A stretch of 64,000 nucleotides of DNA, from positions 992,001 through 1,056,000 of the forward strand of contig JAKNDB010000105.1 in the NCBI GenBank assembly GCA_024305405.1, read 5' to 3'. Source of the stretch: Dirofilaria immitis. Lineage: Eukaryota; Nematoda; Chromadorea; Rhabditida; Onchocercidae. The translations under genes were made by a program, and so were the position numbers. Below, one piece after another: positions 43,702 to 55,886 of the stretch (position 1 is its first letter; every line of letters starts with the position of its first letter). The notes under the pieces were generated by a model that saw only the letters and a list, made by a program, of their open reading frames with translations, was not told where the DNA came from and made no database searches.

Positions 43702-46250
43702 AATAGATACAGATATACCTCTTTCAAAAATGTTGCTCAAAAAACTCATTTCAGCAATTCTATGAATTTCATACTTCTCTGTGTGCTTTTCAGAAGGTCA
43801 GAAAGAAGAATTTTTGACATTCAAAACTTGTATATGGTGATTTTTATAGAGAAAAATATAATGTCTAATACCATTTTTGCCTTAAAAATTGTTGCATAAT
43901 GCATGAGAAAAATGCTTGTCATGTATTTGCAGTTCATTTTGGAATATTTGGTATTGATCGTCCTGATAGTAATTCGATAAATATATTTCGGAAATAAATT
44001 TTTATTTCATAATAATAATAACAACGTTTTCACAATATATATTAAATTATGAGTCCGGTTGATTTCTTCAGGAATGAAGTACGACGCTTTAGTAAAATTG
44101 TCACATAAAATTAATTCTGCTAGGACAGGATTGTTAATTAAGACAATGGAAAAGCTGTGGATTCACAAATAAAAGGAGAGTTTTTTCTGTATATATGAAG
44201 CAAAAGAAGACGAAGGTGAACGCTATAGCTAAAAATATAAAAAATGCTTTCCTTAGACTGGTCATTATACATGGTATTTCTTTAGCAACTTTTAATATTG
44301 ACTAGGAATGTAGAATGCTTTGTGACGACAAAAATTTTGTAGAATTTAATTGTAAAATAGATGTTATGAATTTGTTTGAAGAGAAGAGATCTCAAATAAA
44401 TTGAGTTATCAATCGATTCTAGAAAGTTCATGGTCACAAGTAGCTTTTGCTTCAATTTGCATTGAATAGAAGTATATAAGATTGGATTGGAACATTTCTA
44501 AGAAAAAATGAAATCAAAGAATGCTATACTGCAAAATAACCTGTTAGGTCTTTAAAAAATGGATTTTTCGGATCTAGATTTTTAAATTGAAATTTATATG
44601 TTTTAGATGCCAATCAAAAGTTCTTTTGATGTCAATCAACGATTGCAAATTTCTGCTGTGTAACAGTACCAAGGAAGTTGGTCAAAGTTATTGGTATAGA
44701 AGCGGAAGCAATGTATAGGAACAAAACCCTACGTTGAGATAGATTTGTAAATGATAAATTATTCGGGATAAACAATGGCATTCTATTTTGCGACAGCATT
44801 CTGTATATCGCTTTTCAGTTTTTCGTTTGTGCGTTCTCTACTTTGAAAGTAATACTTTTTATCCATCTATTTTACAAATTAGAAAACTGTCTACTATAGT
44901 GATTAGCTTTTACAACTAAATTCATTATTTTAAAAGTAAATAGCGATTGAAAGAAATATGTTTTTTCTTTTTCCTTTCTCTCCTTTCTTCTCTTAATTCT
45001 CCTATTATCTTACTTTCTTGACTCTTAACTTTTCATATCGATTTTTTTACTTATTCATGTTCCAAATATGTTAAATTGAAGGAAGTCTGAACAAATTTTG
45101 CGTTTCCTGATGAATCAAAATAATAATCTTGTTATTTTGTCCGAGATGTTTCTGTTCAAAAATCATAAATATCCAACATCAATCCAAATTAACAAGTTAT
45201 TTGATTATTCTTCCATTGATAAAGATTGCTTCGAAAGAAATTAATGGATTATTGAACTAATAAACTTCCAATAGAAAAGAAATTTAAACTGGATAAAGAG
45301 AAAAAAGTAGCTATAGAATTCTATGCTACTGGGATAAAAAAGGAAAGAAGCATTTAAGATATTAGCTATAGGAATAAGATATCAACTATAGGAAATTCAT
45401 AACAATAATTGCAATTGTTCTTTTCGAAATAATTTCGAATTATTTTAAATTAACAAACTTTTTCGCATAGCGATCTTCTACCATAAATTGCCAATGATAT
45501 CTCCTGTTTTATGCATGATTTCTACCTTTGTTCATCTATAAGCTACTGAAGGGGAAGAAATTATGATTTGGAAAACTTTATGCTATCAAAAAGTTTGATC
45601 GGAATATTTTTCAGCTTCGCTTAGTGTTATGATTTAAATATGGTTTGGAACAATGTCGAGAACATATTTAAATAATCAAAAGACATTATAAATCACAATA
45701 TTTTACTTTCAGATACCCGTTTCAAAAATTAGAAAATGAATTTCTGAATGAGTTAAAAGATTCCTATGACGCTGAAGAATATTTATGCAATAAATTGTAT
45801 AAAATATATAAAATTAATAAATAAAGTCAAAAATATAAACTATAAATTATGCTTACTTTCAGATATTTCAAACCTTAATTTAAAACTATCAAGCACAACA
45901 TTTAATATTTTTGCATTCATAGAATATATCGGCGTTATAATTTAACTTTTCGTCAATCCATAAACTACCAACGAAATAATGCGCGCTTGCAGTTGGCGTA
46001 CTTTATTGCATTTTTCAAAGCTGATTTCAGTTTAGTTAAAGAGATTTTAACAAAAATCACCACAATAAAGAAATCACTGATGAAATTACTGTTGTGATTT
46101 TTCTAGCACGTTTCATTTACCTCCAGAAGAAAAGGTATCATTTATTATTAACTATACAAAAGAAAAAGAAAAAATGAGTAGAAGTAATGATAAAAGATTT
46201 GGAGATATGTCGTCCAATGATTCTCATCCCAAATAATTATCATCAATCTA
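43702..46250. other. Gene-poor region with one orphan exon-like segment
   Basis: AT-rich, with AATAAA at about 43994 that could end the nucleotidyltransferase transcript. The only exon-like element is at 45713-45824, listed separately. Confidence 0.45.
45713..45824 (+). other. Candidate orphan terminal exon
   Basis: A good acceptor (TTTTACTTTCAG ending 45712) is followed by an open frame reading YPFQKLENEFLNELKDSY and then [18 protein letters not shown] to a TAA at 45822. AATAAA overlaps the end. The composition is protein-like and charged. It could be a distal last exon of the nucleotidyltransferase gene, or of an unseen gene. No donor partner was identified. Confidence 0.35.
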
Positions 46251-46673
46251 TTGTTTTATCATGCCGAATACACATCAGTGATGTATAGGATGAGGCGATA
46301 GATTTGGGTCGGAGAAAAGGTTTCAGAGGGAGGAGTAGACATTCCAATCCATGAAGGCCTATTTAAGTGGTTAAGTTGTAATGCATGTACATGATGACAC
46401 AGCACATGTAATCGGATTCATACGTATACATTCCTTTTATTTCGGATCGAAAGGAATCGTTCATTATTCAGAGGCATCAGTTAGTCAGTTCATTCAAAAA
46501 CTTGACCCGTCTCCTGGACATCCAATTACTTCCTCAATTTCTTCGTCTCTCAATAAGTGACCATTGTAATACTTATATTTTCCAGTCCTTTACAATCCGG
46601 AACAATTTTATTCAGCGAAGTTCGTTTGAAGGAAGAGTCCGCAGCTTTATTCCTTTTAATTCCAGCAGTGACG
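46250..46673 (+). promoter_or_regulatory. Putative collagen promoter and 5' UTR
   Basis: This GC-richer block precedes the collagen ATG and includes a TATTTAAG element near 46360 and a TCAGTTAGTCAGTTCATTC stretch near 46480 resembling an initiator region. No experimentally defined motif is recognised; the call rests on composition and position. Confidence 0.3.
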
Positions 46674-49600
46674 ATGGAATCAGATGGTCGTATAAAAGCC
46701 TATAAATTTGTTGCTTATTCTGCTGTGTCATTTTCCATTGTTTCGATATTATCTGTTGTCATATCGTTACCGATGGTTTATAATTATGTGGCACATGTAA
46801 GACGACAAATGCATCATGAAATTAATTTTTGCAAGGTAATTCTCGCAACATTTGGAAGTAAATTAAGAAGATTTCGCAAGTTAAATGAGATAGGACAGTG
46901 ATTTTAAGTTTTTTCAATTATTTTAGTTAAACAAATAATTCGCGAAATTTCTGGTCCATAAAACAAAGTACAGCATATAAAAACATGTTTCTTTATCTCT
47001 CTTTGTCTGAAAGTTTTTGCTCGTAAATTACAATTTCCGAACTGCATAAAAGTACTTCTAGAAAAATTAGCATGATGTTATTAATAATACTGACTTTTTT
47101 GATATTCTTTCACTCATTCTCAATTCGTTTTCTTGTGAATACGTTTTACATAAGTAATGAAATAAGATTATTTGAACTTTATCATCCTAACTTATTTATG
47201 AATCAGTTAGATGTTCGAATTCTATCACATAACAGTGAGTACCTTTTTGCCTACGTAAACACTCAAAAACTCATCCCTCGTAATTCAAAATCACTATTTA
47301 ATTATATAAATTAACGTCATCTATATTAATGATCTGTTGCTAATCACAAAATATAGTTATCAGGAACTTATCAATCAGAACGCATTTAGTATAACAGAAG
47401 AATTCTCTTTTCTATAAACATGCAGGAATCAGGTCATTAAATTTTATATCGTAGCTGTAATAGATGACGAAATCTGGGTCAAAAATCGGCATTTGTTCTT
47501 GGACAAATGCAGTAGCAAAGAAGGTGAAAAAAGAGGGATTTTGTTTGCATGTGCTTGTTTGCATGTGCTTGAATATCTATCCGACATTATTGACCTGGAT
47601 TCATAGTTTTTCATTTGCAATGATTAATAAGCATAAAATTAAACTTTTATGCTTTTAAATATAAGAGTTTAGTTACTTTTAACAATTTCTAAAACACTTT
47701 CTAGATACAGCAATCGGTAAGAGTTAAAATATTGTTTCATATAAAAGATTTACCAGATATTTCTCAAAATTTTTGATTACGCTGACGAAAGATTCAAAGT
47801 TTTTGATCATTTTTTTCGCATGATGATTGAAATTAGAACTTTTTCTTAATTTGATAATTTAAAGATTTTACTTTTTCGATGAAAAATAATAACTTTAATT
47901 ACAAATAGATGAAAATGAAATATATTGTTTTCATTCGGTTGTCTCAACTAGACCCAGAACTGGAATAATAACATCGCTTGGCAAAATACGATTGAGAAAT
48001 CGATATTTATTTTATAAATTTTAGTTATATCTTTTAAGTTATTTTATTTTTTAAATATGGATGAAAAACAAATCAATTATTTTCTTTTCTGTCATCCTTT
48101 ATTTCGAAATTCCGAGATCAACATTTGGATCCAAAATTATTATTACGAGGAGGAAAAGAGGAAGATAAGAACTCCTAAACTTGCATTGATTGATTACAAT
48201 TTTAAATATAATTCATTTATAAACTTTGAAATTCTCAGTTAATTGTTATTCAGCAACTATTCATTTCAATTATTCTCGCCATAGCATCGAAACAGCTATT
48301 AAATACTAGAAATTGTTAGAAATTTTGCAAATTGGTAAACGCATTGAAAAAAATTTTATCAAATTTAGGTGCTCAGACTAAAATTTGCTTTCTAAACTAT
48401 ATTTCAAAGATTCTTACTTATCTAACTTTTCCGCACTATGCTTTGTAACGTTTCTGTTATCTTTCTTTGCATATCCATTATTAATAACTATTATTAAATG
48501 TTTACTAAAAACCTGTTCTTGCATTAATACATCAGGATATGTACTCAGATCGTGATGCGAATAAAGTCTCTTCGATACTTTAATCTACTTTTACATGTTG
48601 TTTCCATGTTAGCTTTCGATTACTTCTACTGCAGTTTTGTATCGAATTTATCCGTAAACAAAGCAGTTATGGCTGTAGTGCTTCTTAAAAGTATAAACTG
48701 CTAAAATTATGGGAATTCTTCATTTGTTTGTTTATTGTCGTATTTCACTACATATCCATATAATTAATCCCTTCCGCTATTTTATTTGCTATTGTTAACA
48801 AACTTTTTTAGTGGTTTAGTTTATCTTCTGAATGTTAGTTAAACTGCTGACAGAATAATCTTCTTTGGAAGATTATGAATGAATGAAGCAAGCACTACGC
48901 TAAGTGATAGACAGTTCTGAAATAATTGACTTAATATTCCCAATCAACAATTGCTCGATAAAATGAATAGATAATAGCACAAACCTAAATACTATTTCAT
49001 CTGTCTTCCAGTAATTCTCTAAACAAAATTTTGTTAAAATAAATTTTAATTGTTTTATGATGCATTCTAAGCTTATATGATACCATAACCGAAATCACTG
49101 AACTTACTTTCCTTCTCAGTAATGAATAAAACATCTAAAAGAATTGAATTATCGAAATTTCAGGGTTCAGCGAATGATATATATACTGAAGTGAACTATA
49201 TGAAAACGCACCTGGAAGTTTGAGATCTAATAACAGAACAGCACGACAATCTGGTTATGCTGAAGTGAATCCTGCAGCAAATGTGCAGTGTGAAAGCTGC
49301 TGCATTCAAGGACCACCAGGTCCACCGGGCTTACCAGGCAAGCCAGGAAAATCGGGTAAGCCAGGTGTACCTGGGAATCCTGGAATGCCAGGCAAACCAC
49401 CAATTGCTCCTTGCGAACCTATAACACCTCCACCATGTAAACCATGTCCACAAGGTATTGCCTTCTAAATTTGCAAGTAAAGAAATACTGTGATATAATT
49501 AATTTATTAAACTAATCATTAGAATTTTAAAAGTTTTCAATAAATATCTTAAACAAGTGAAAACTTTTGTTGAATCTGAAGACCTTTATTATGTTTTAAT

Positions 49601-50160
49601 ATAGGTTTTTGTTACAAGTATTTCTGCTCTATGTTTAAGCAATTTGTCTAAAAATTGTGATTTCTATATTATAAAATATGATTAATTTCTTAATCATGCT
49701 TATATTTTTAGGTCCACCTGGACCGCCAGGACCACCAGGAGCACCGGGAGATCCCGGAGAGGCTGGAACGCCTGGACGGCCAGGTATTGATGCAAGTCCA
49801 GGAAGTCCCGGACCGCGAGGCCCTCCAGGACCACCAGGTGAACAAGGACTACCAGGACCAGCTGGTGAACCTGGCATACCAGCACAGAGTGAACCACTTA
49901 CGCCAGGAGAGGCTGGTGAGCCAGGAGATCCAGGACCACCCGGACCTCCAGGACCGCCTGGAGCACCAGGTGCAGATGGGGCTCCGGGACCAGCAGGGCC
50001 AAAAGGACCTCCAGGACAAGATGGACCGCCGGGTGTTGATGGACAACCCGGACCTCCTGGACCAGCTGGACCCCCAGGAACACCTGGAGAAAAAGGCATA
50101 TGTCCTAAATATTGTGCTATTGATGGTGGTGTTTTCTTTGAAGATGGTACCAGGAGATGA
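46674..50160 (+). CDS. Cuticle collagen, SQT-1/ROL-6 type
   Basis: Three exons: 46674-46835, 49164-49454 and 49712-50160. Exon 1 encodes the nematode cuticle collagen N-terminal domain ([30 protein letters not shown], quoted as its start FVAYSAVSF), with a signal-anchor-like hydrophobic stretch and NFC at its end. Exon 2 has SLRSNNR, a furin/BLI-4-type cleavage site, then a CESCC cluster and a first Gly-X-Y block. It ends [10 protein letters not shown]. Exon 3 carries the main Gly-X-Y domain with short interruptions ([19 protein letters not shown]) and the cysteine-bearing tail [12 protein letters not shown] then [12 protein letters not shown], typical of the SQT-1/ROL-6 group. The product is secreted, cross-linked cuticle structure. 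Intron 1 is 2.3 kb, large for such a gene. Exon 2 needs one base (near 49210, ACGCA for ACGGCA) to stay in frame. Confidence 0.93.
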
Positions 50161-53100
50161 TTTTACTGATAAAAACTACTCTCTCCAAAACTTGGTCGTA
50201 TATTTTAAATTCGTTTCCATTTACGGTGAATTTTGGAATTCAAAAATAGAAGATCAGATTTTAAGCAATTTTCTACTTAAATTTGAAAAAAGCGATATTA
50301 CCGTTGTCTCTTTGGTATTAAATTAGAAGTTTCGCTAAAAAAAATTTCTAGATGGTTCATTTTTCAATTATCAATACTTAACAATCGATTAACTTACTTC
50401 CAATATACCTTTTTCTTCCTTTTTTGTTTCATTTTTTGTTGTTCTTTTCATTGTAGGATGGCTAGGCTTTTGATGTATTGTTTCATTCAGGTGACATTGA
50501 CTGATATAAACTTGTTATCGGTTGACAAATCTCATTTCTCTATTTATTTGTTGACTATCTTGGCGAAATCTCTCAACAGGGAGGAAGCGAGTAAAGCACT
50601 AATGTATCTTGTGAAGTCGCGTGAACTTTGCGACTACTTCAAGACATTAATTCTAGCAGTGTTACTAAGTTTCATTTTTTTGTGCAATAAATATATAAAT
50701 GCTCAATTTAATGTTAATAGTGAAACAATATATGAAAATCTCATATCATTCAGCTGAGCATGACCGCCCATCTTCGGTAGTGTTGTCATATATATCGCAC
50801 GCCAATGGTAGAAAATCGAGTTATATTACGAGCATATGATGATAGCATTTTTTCAAGACTTCATTCCAGATTACTACGAGAAATTCTAAATATTTAAATA
50901 TCAAAATGGGAAGAATTTATATTTGTTTATTCTCTCATAACAGCTTTTCACTCTTCTTCAAATGAAAACTTACTGATCTTTTTAATCTAATTACTACTTA
51001 TTGTAATGGCAATCCATTAAAATCTTCAAAAATTTCGGTGAATTTAGAAAGATACTGAAAAACGATCATTAGAAAGTCAATTATATCAAATATGAGAAAT
51101 AACAAAATTACAACCATACAATATTCTTAATATTTGGACTATAAATAAATAGAGAGAATGGTAATTGAGAGGGCAAGATGATTCTTTTATAAAAATGATT
51201 GATGAGATTCATCTATTCATTGCTCATCAATTAAAGAAGGTCGAAATGAAGTGGTAAACCGCTTGAAAAGACTTTCCATCTCTTCTCACATTTTGATCAT
51301 TTTTAAATTAGCTTCAGTTTATCGACCTTTCGATACAAGATGAATAAATTTTACAAATTAGTTTGAATTACAAGGAAAAATTATAATTATACAAGTCCTT
51401 CACTCTGATGATTCAGTTTAAAAATGAATTTTTTCTGAGCAATAAAATAATGCCTTTTCTATCAACTTAGAAGAGCTAAAAAGCTGCTTATTGCTTTGCA
51501 ATACTTACTTCTTTATATGTTATCACTCCAAGCATTAATGGAATTTTGCATAAGGAGTGATATGCGATACCTATGTCTTACTCGTCATTCGATTAAAGTA
51601 ACTTTTTGAATCAGGATTCAGGTTATTAGGATACAAAATATAAAAGAGTTGTGTGAAAAAGTTAATCAATATTCATTTGAAAATTCACTAAATCCAAGCA
51701 TTTCCAATACCTACAGTCATATTACTGATACTAAAACGAATATAGAATTTCTTAAAACTTATATTGACTAAGGAACTAATGATAAATATAAAAAGCACAA
51801 TAGACATCTTTTTCATAGTACATTATGAACTCAAATATATTTTAATCTAAAAAAAAGCCGAACAATGGATTACATCAGTTTTCAATTAAATCCAATTGAA
51901 CAGATGCAACTGTTAGCTGAAATTGCTATTAAACTTGCGAATAAGACTACTTTTCGCATGTATTTCTACCATCTGCCATGGAATTTGTTCATTATTTCTT
52001 CGAATAAAGTGGAGATACGATTGCCAAAATGATATAAGAAGCAATAATGTATGCAAGCTCATGCTACAGCTTCGATAAAGCTTGTTTATATAACTATTTT
52101 AAAAAGTTCGATATCGAATAGTGCTATTTTTAATCTCCAACTCTTTATTATTAAATAAGGAATTGATTTTTTTGTGCCAGGAATTTATGAGAAGATCATT
52201 TCACTGTCATCAATTCATTGCCATTATCAGTTTTGTTGACACTGAAAAAAATAAATTATGTTACAGCATCCTATACCATCCCAACCTCTCTGAATTAGCC
52301 TGGTGGCAAGGATAACATAGAATTGGATAAAGGAAATATTAAAAAATTTTTATAAATTCTGAAAATGACTGGGCAACTCATTCTAACTTATTTTGTCACA
52401 ATTACCAGGTTTAATTCTTCTTTTCGAAAATAAGTTGACCAGTGATTTCAGGCTACCTAGAAGAAGAAGTTTGAGAAGAAATCACTGCATAATTTAAGAT
52501 TACTGCTTTATTCTTCACATGTTTATATTACTGATAAGTTCAAGACAAAACAGATTTATCCTTTTTTTATCTTTATCAAATGTAGCTTTAAATTACATAT
52601 GGAATGAAATTCATCGAAGGAATAAGTTTTTTGATGATTGCAAATGTACTAATATTCTAATGAAGTTCTAAATTTTTAAAGATTCTCAACTGTGAAGCAA
52701 TCATTTTATAAAAGTTCGTTCAAAAATTTTAGTGTAAAAATTAATGCATAGATGTGCAAATGTTTTTGAACATTTTGCTCTATAAATTAATTTTTCGAGA
52801 TAAATAAAGCAACATTTACCATACAGGTATCAAAAAAACCATACAGGTATCAAAAAAACATTTACCATACAGGTATCAAAAAAATTTTTGAAATATTATT
52901 CATTTGCTTTATCAAAATGTTAACTGTTCACATAGCAGAGTTCTTCCGAAGAGCGGTACGCTTAACTATTTGTTATCCTGCAAATTACAACTAAATTTTG
53001 TAGACTGTCAGATTTATAGAATCATATATTGAATTTTTTTCCTGTAGTTATTTGATAAATACGAAATATTTTCCATATATACTACTGATTAACTTTAAAA

Positions 53101-54010
53101 TAGATGTATTCGTGATGTGCTAGCAACTAATGCTCAGGACAAATTACGCGGAAAGAGAAAACAGGTGGTATCAGAGCATTGAAAAATAAACAAATATAGT
53201 ATGATTCCCATTTTATGGAATTGGCAAACTTCGCTAGGATTGTTGTCGATTGTATTTGTCTCTAATTTTCCATTCAATTTTTCAACCAGTCAATTATTCA
53301 ATCAATCATTAAGTAGTCACCAATATTTCACATCATTTTATAAGATTCATTAATTACTACGTATATCGTTGTTAATTTTTTTCACTTTTTGATGAATTAT
53401 GGAATGATCCTCCGATATAAACTTTCTTCCATTTCTTTTCTTCTGAAAATGCTTCAACATAGAGAGACATAAATATGAACAGAATTAAAAAAAAAAAGTC
53501 TATTTTCAATCACTGCATTGAATACATTTTCATTTATCTTATACTCATTACATATTAATTATTACTTATCAATAAAAGCATAAACGACGTTACTTTAGAA
53601 AATGTCATTTACGTTGATGAAATCTATTGATGTAAATATAATATTTATATTGACCTAATATTAAGTATTAAAAAAATTAGTGAGATGAGTGCATTAGAGT
53701 TTCAGCTGTCAAATCGTGTCATTTCTCAAAAAGGATCCATATTATTAGAATCTTCATTATTATCGTCACTGTCTCTTGATTCAACTGCAGAAACTTAGGC
53801 TATGAATTAGAATGGAGATGCAATAATATCCTGAATTGTTACAAAATTCAAACATAAATTTTTCATCATAAAAGTTCGAAAATTTTTTTGGGATTATTTA
53901 ATAAACTCAGTAGAAATTAAAATAAATTTGTCTTCAAAGTAATAAAATATTACTTTGTATTGCCAATATTTACAATGCACAATGAAATATACAAATAAGA
54001 TTTTCAGAAA
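50161..54010. other. Gene-poor region, no gene called
   Basis: AT-rich. A 99-codon open frame at 50458-50757 starts with ATG behind an acceptor-like TTTTCATTGTAG. It shows no conserved feature and may be a spurious exon or part of the collagen 3' UTR. Short direct repeats lie at 52816-52883. Nothing else was recognised. Confidence 0.4.
52816..52883. repeat. Short tandem repeat around ACCATACAGGTATC
   Basis: Three copies of ACCATACAGGTATCAAAAAA occur within about 70 bases, two of them sharing a CATTT prefix. Confidence 0.8.
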
Positions 54011-55327
54011 ATGTCGTTAGCTGGCGGATTTAATCTCCGTTTAACAGTGCCCAAAAACATTATTCAGTGCAACGAAACGATTCACTCCAATTTATCATTA
54101 TACCCGTCTTCGACAAGGTTATTTTTTAATAATTGGTTTCTCGACAATTGGCATTGCATATTTTGCAATCGTGACATTGTGATCTGTGGAAAAATTTTAT
54201 TAAAGAAGTAATTCAAAATAATTCCACGTTGTAAACCTTCTCTTTTATTAAATTAAATTAACAATAGCTTTTTCTTATTTAGTTCTCTTTGAATATTTTT
54301 AAATATTCAAAGATGAACAAAATGACGACCTCTGAATGATGTCGCAACTTTTTTGATTGATGCAGCTTATTTGAAAAAAAAGTGGAAAGTATAAATTTGA
54401 TTTGGACTATTCGAGAAATATCTAAGCAAAAATTTGTTTGGCAAAATTATTCTTTCAAAATTGTTTGATGCCATATTATAAAGCCAAGTTTATTTTTGTC
54501 GGAAATATTGGTTCTTTTTTTTATTTCGAAGAATTATGCGAGTTTTAAAAGGTAAATTTTTCTTTTAAAACTCTCCAAAATCACTTCCTTCACTAATGAA
54601 TGATATGTAAATGGAGAATCATTTGATTTCTCATTGTGCCCAATTTTTCTTAAAATAATTTGTGTCGCTTTTGTTCTAGGAAATAATGCAAAAAAGACGC
54701 CCAGCTCACCAATCACGGTGCTTACCGTTGCCGGATTATTTGTTGTTGGTATAATATTGATTTTAAGTGGCATCATCGTTCTATGCCAGGTTTGTCCTAT
54801 CATTCGTATCTTAGCCATTAAATTTTCTTATCAATCAGTTGCATTAATTTGGTCTAACATATAAAATCACAATCTAATTGTATATATGATATAATTATGT
54901 ATATTTTGGTAAATTTTTCATTTAAAAACTTTTTCTATTGAACAATTCCCATTTAATTACTTTTTCTATCTTTAAAAACTGCTACAAATTTTATAAATAG
55001 ACAAGAATACAGCTCACAATAGAGATTTCAAACTAATCAATGAGCGCTAACACTCTTTATTATTTATATATCAAACAAAACATTTGCAAAAAAATTATAT
55101 GTTTACAGCAATCGGATCAGTCTTTCCGCATCTGCGGCAACTTATTCATTGGTTCCGGTGTGTCGATGCTGTTAGCTTGTGCGCTGCTTCAACGTAAAAA
55201 TATCATCAAATTTATTGAGGATCTCAATCAGGATTTGTATTTCTTCTATACGAGTGATAGCTATATTTGGAAACTGATGTTCGTCAATCGAAGTGAACTT
55301 CCGGAATCTCAACTTCCGGAAGGATAA
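54011..55327 (+). CDS. Small membrane protein of unknown function
   Basis: Three exons appear: 54011-54117 (MSLAGGFNLRLTVPKN...), 54680-54789 and 55109-55327. Exon 2 holds a transmembrane segment (ITVLTVAGLFVVGIILILSG, then IIVLCQ). Exon 3 begins QSDQSFRICGNLF and has a second segment (FIGSGVSMLLACALL), then a hydrophilic tail ending SELPESQLPEG-stop. The predicted product is about 145 residues with two membrane passes. Exons 2 and 3 join in phase. Exon 1 to exon 2 is off by one base, as in other genes of this window, or exon 1 has been misplaced. I do not recognise the family, and no function is proposed. Confidence 0.55.
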
Positions 55328-55886
55328 AATTGCATTCAATAAGAAATATCATTCAAATTACAATTGCTATACAATATATTTGTCGCACATATTCAAAATT
55401 AAGCATCCCTTTACAAAGATCGCTATAGACTGTACATTTCGTTTGGCTACAATATATTTTGGCATAGTTCATATTACTACATGAGCTTTTATGATATAAA
55501 CAGGGTTAACTTAATGAATTCTAACAATTTATATACTATTAATTATGCATAATACTAGATGGTAATTATTTTATCATTGAATTATATGATTGAAGGAAGA
55601 TAAACGATGCTATACATCGATCTATTTATTCTCAACAATATAATCAGAAATATATTTACTTGTTGACTACGTTCACCTTACTAATCAAATTCTTTCTTAC
55701 GATTACTAAAGTTAAGGTAGTCAATAAATAAATATTCTTACTGTAATAATTTAACCATTCTTTTTGATGTTTACATGTAAATTTTCATTTTGTAAAAATG
55801 GTGAATTTATGAAGAATGAATTTATTTGCTTTTTTTTCAATGAATTTTTTTAAATCGTTTAAACGGTTGCACTATAATATTTTGAG

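Noticed and set aside
49635..50099. Long antisense and alternative-frame open frames in the collagen exon
   Set aside because: Gly-Pro codon repeats (GGxCCx) stay open in several frames and on the opposite strand. Only the frame with the conserved C-terminus is real.
50458..50757. 99-codon open frame with ATG after an acceptor-like sequence
   Set aside because: The collagen already ends with the conserved FEDGTRR-stop at 50160. This frame has no partner exon or recognised motif.
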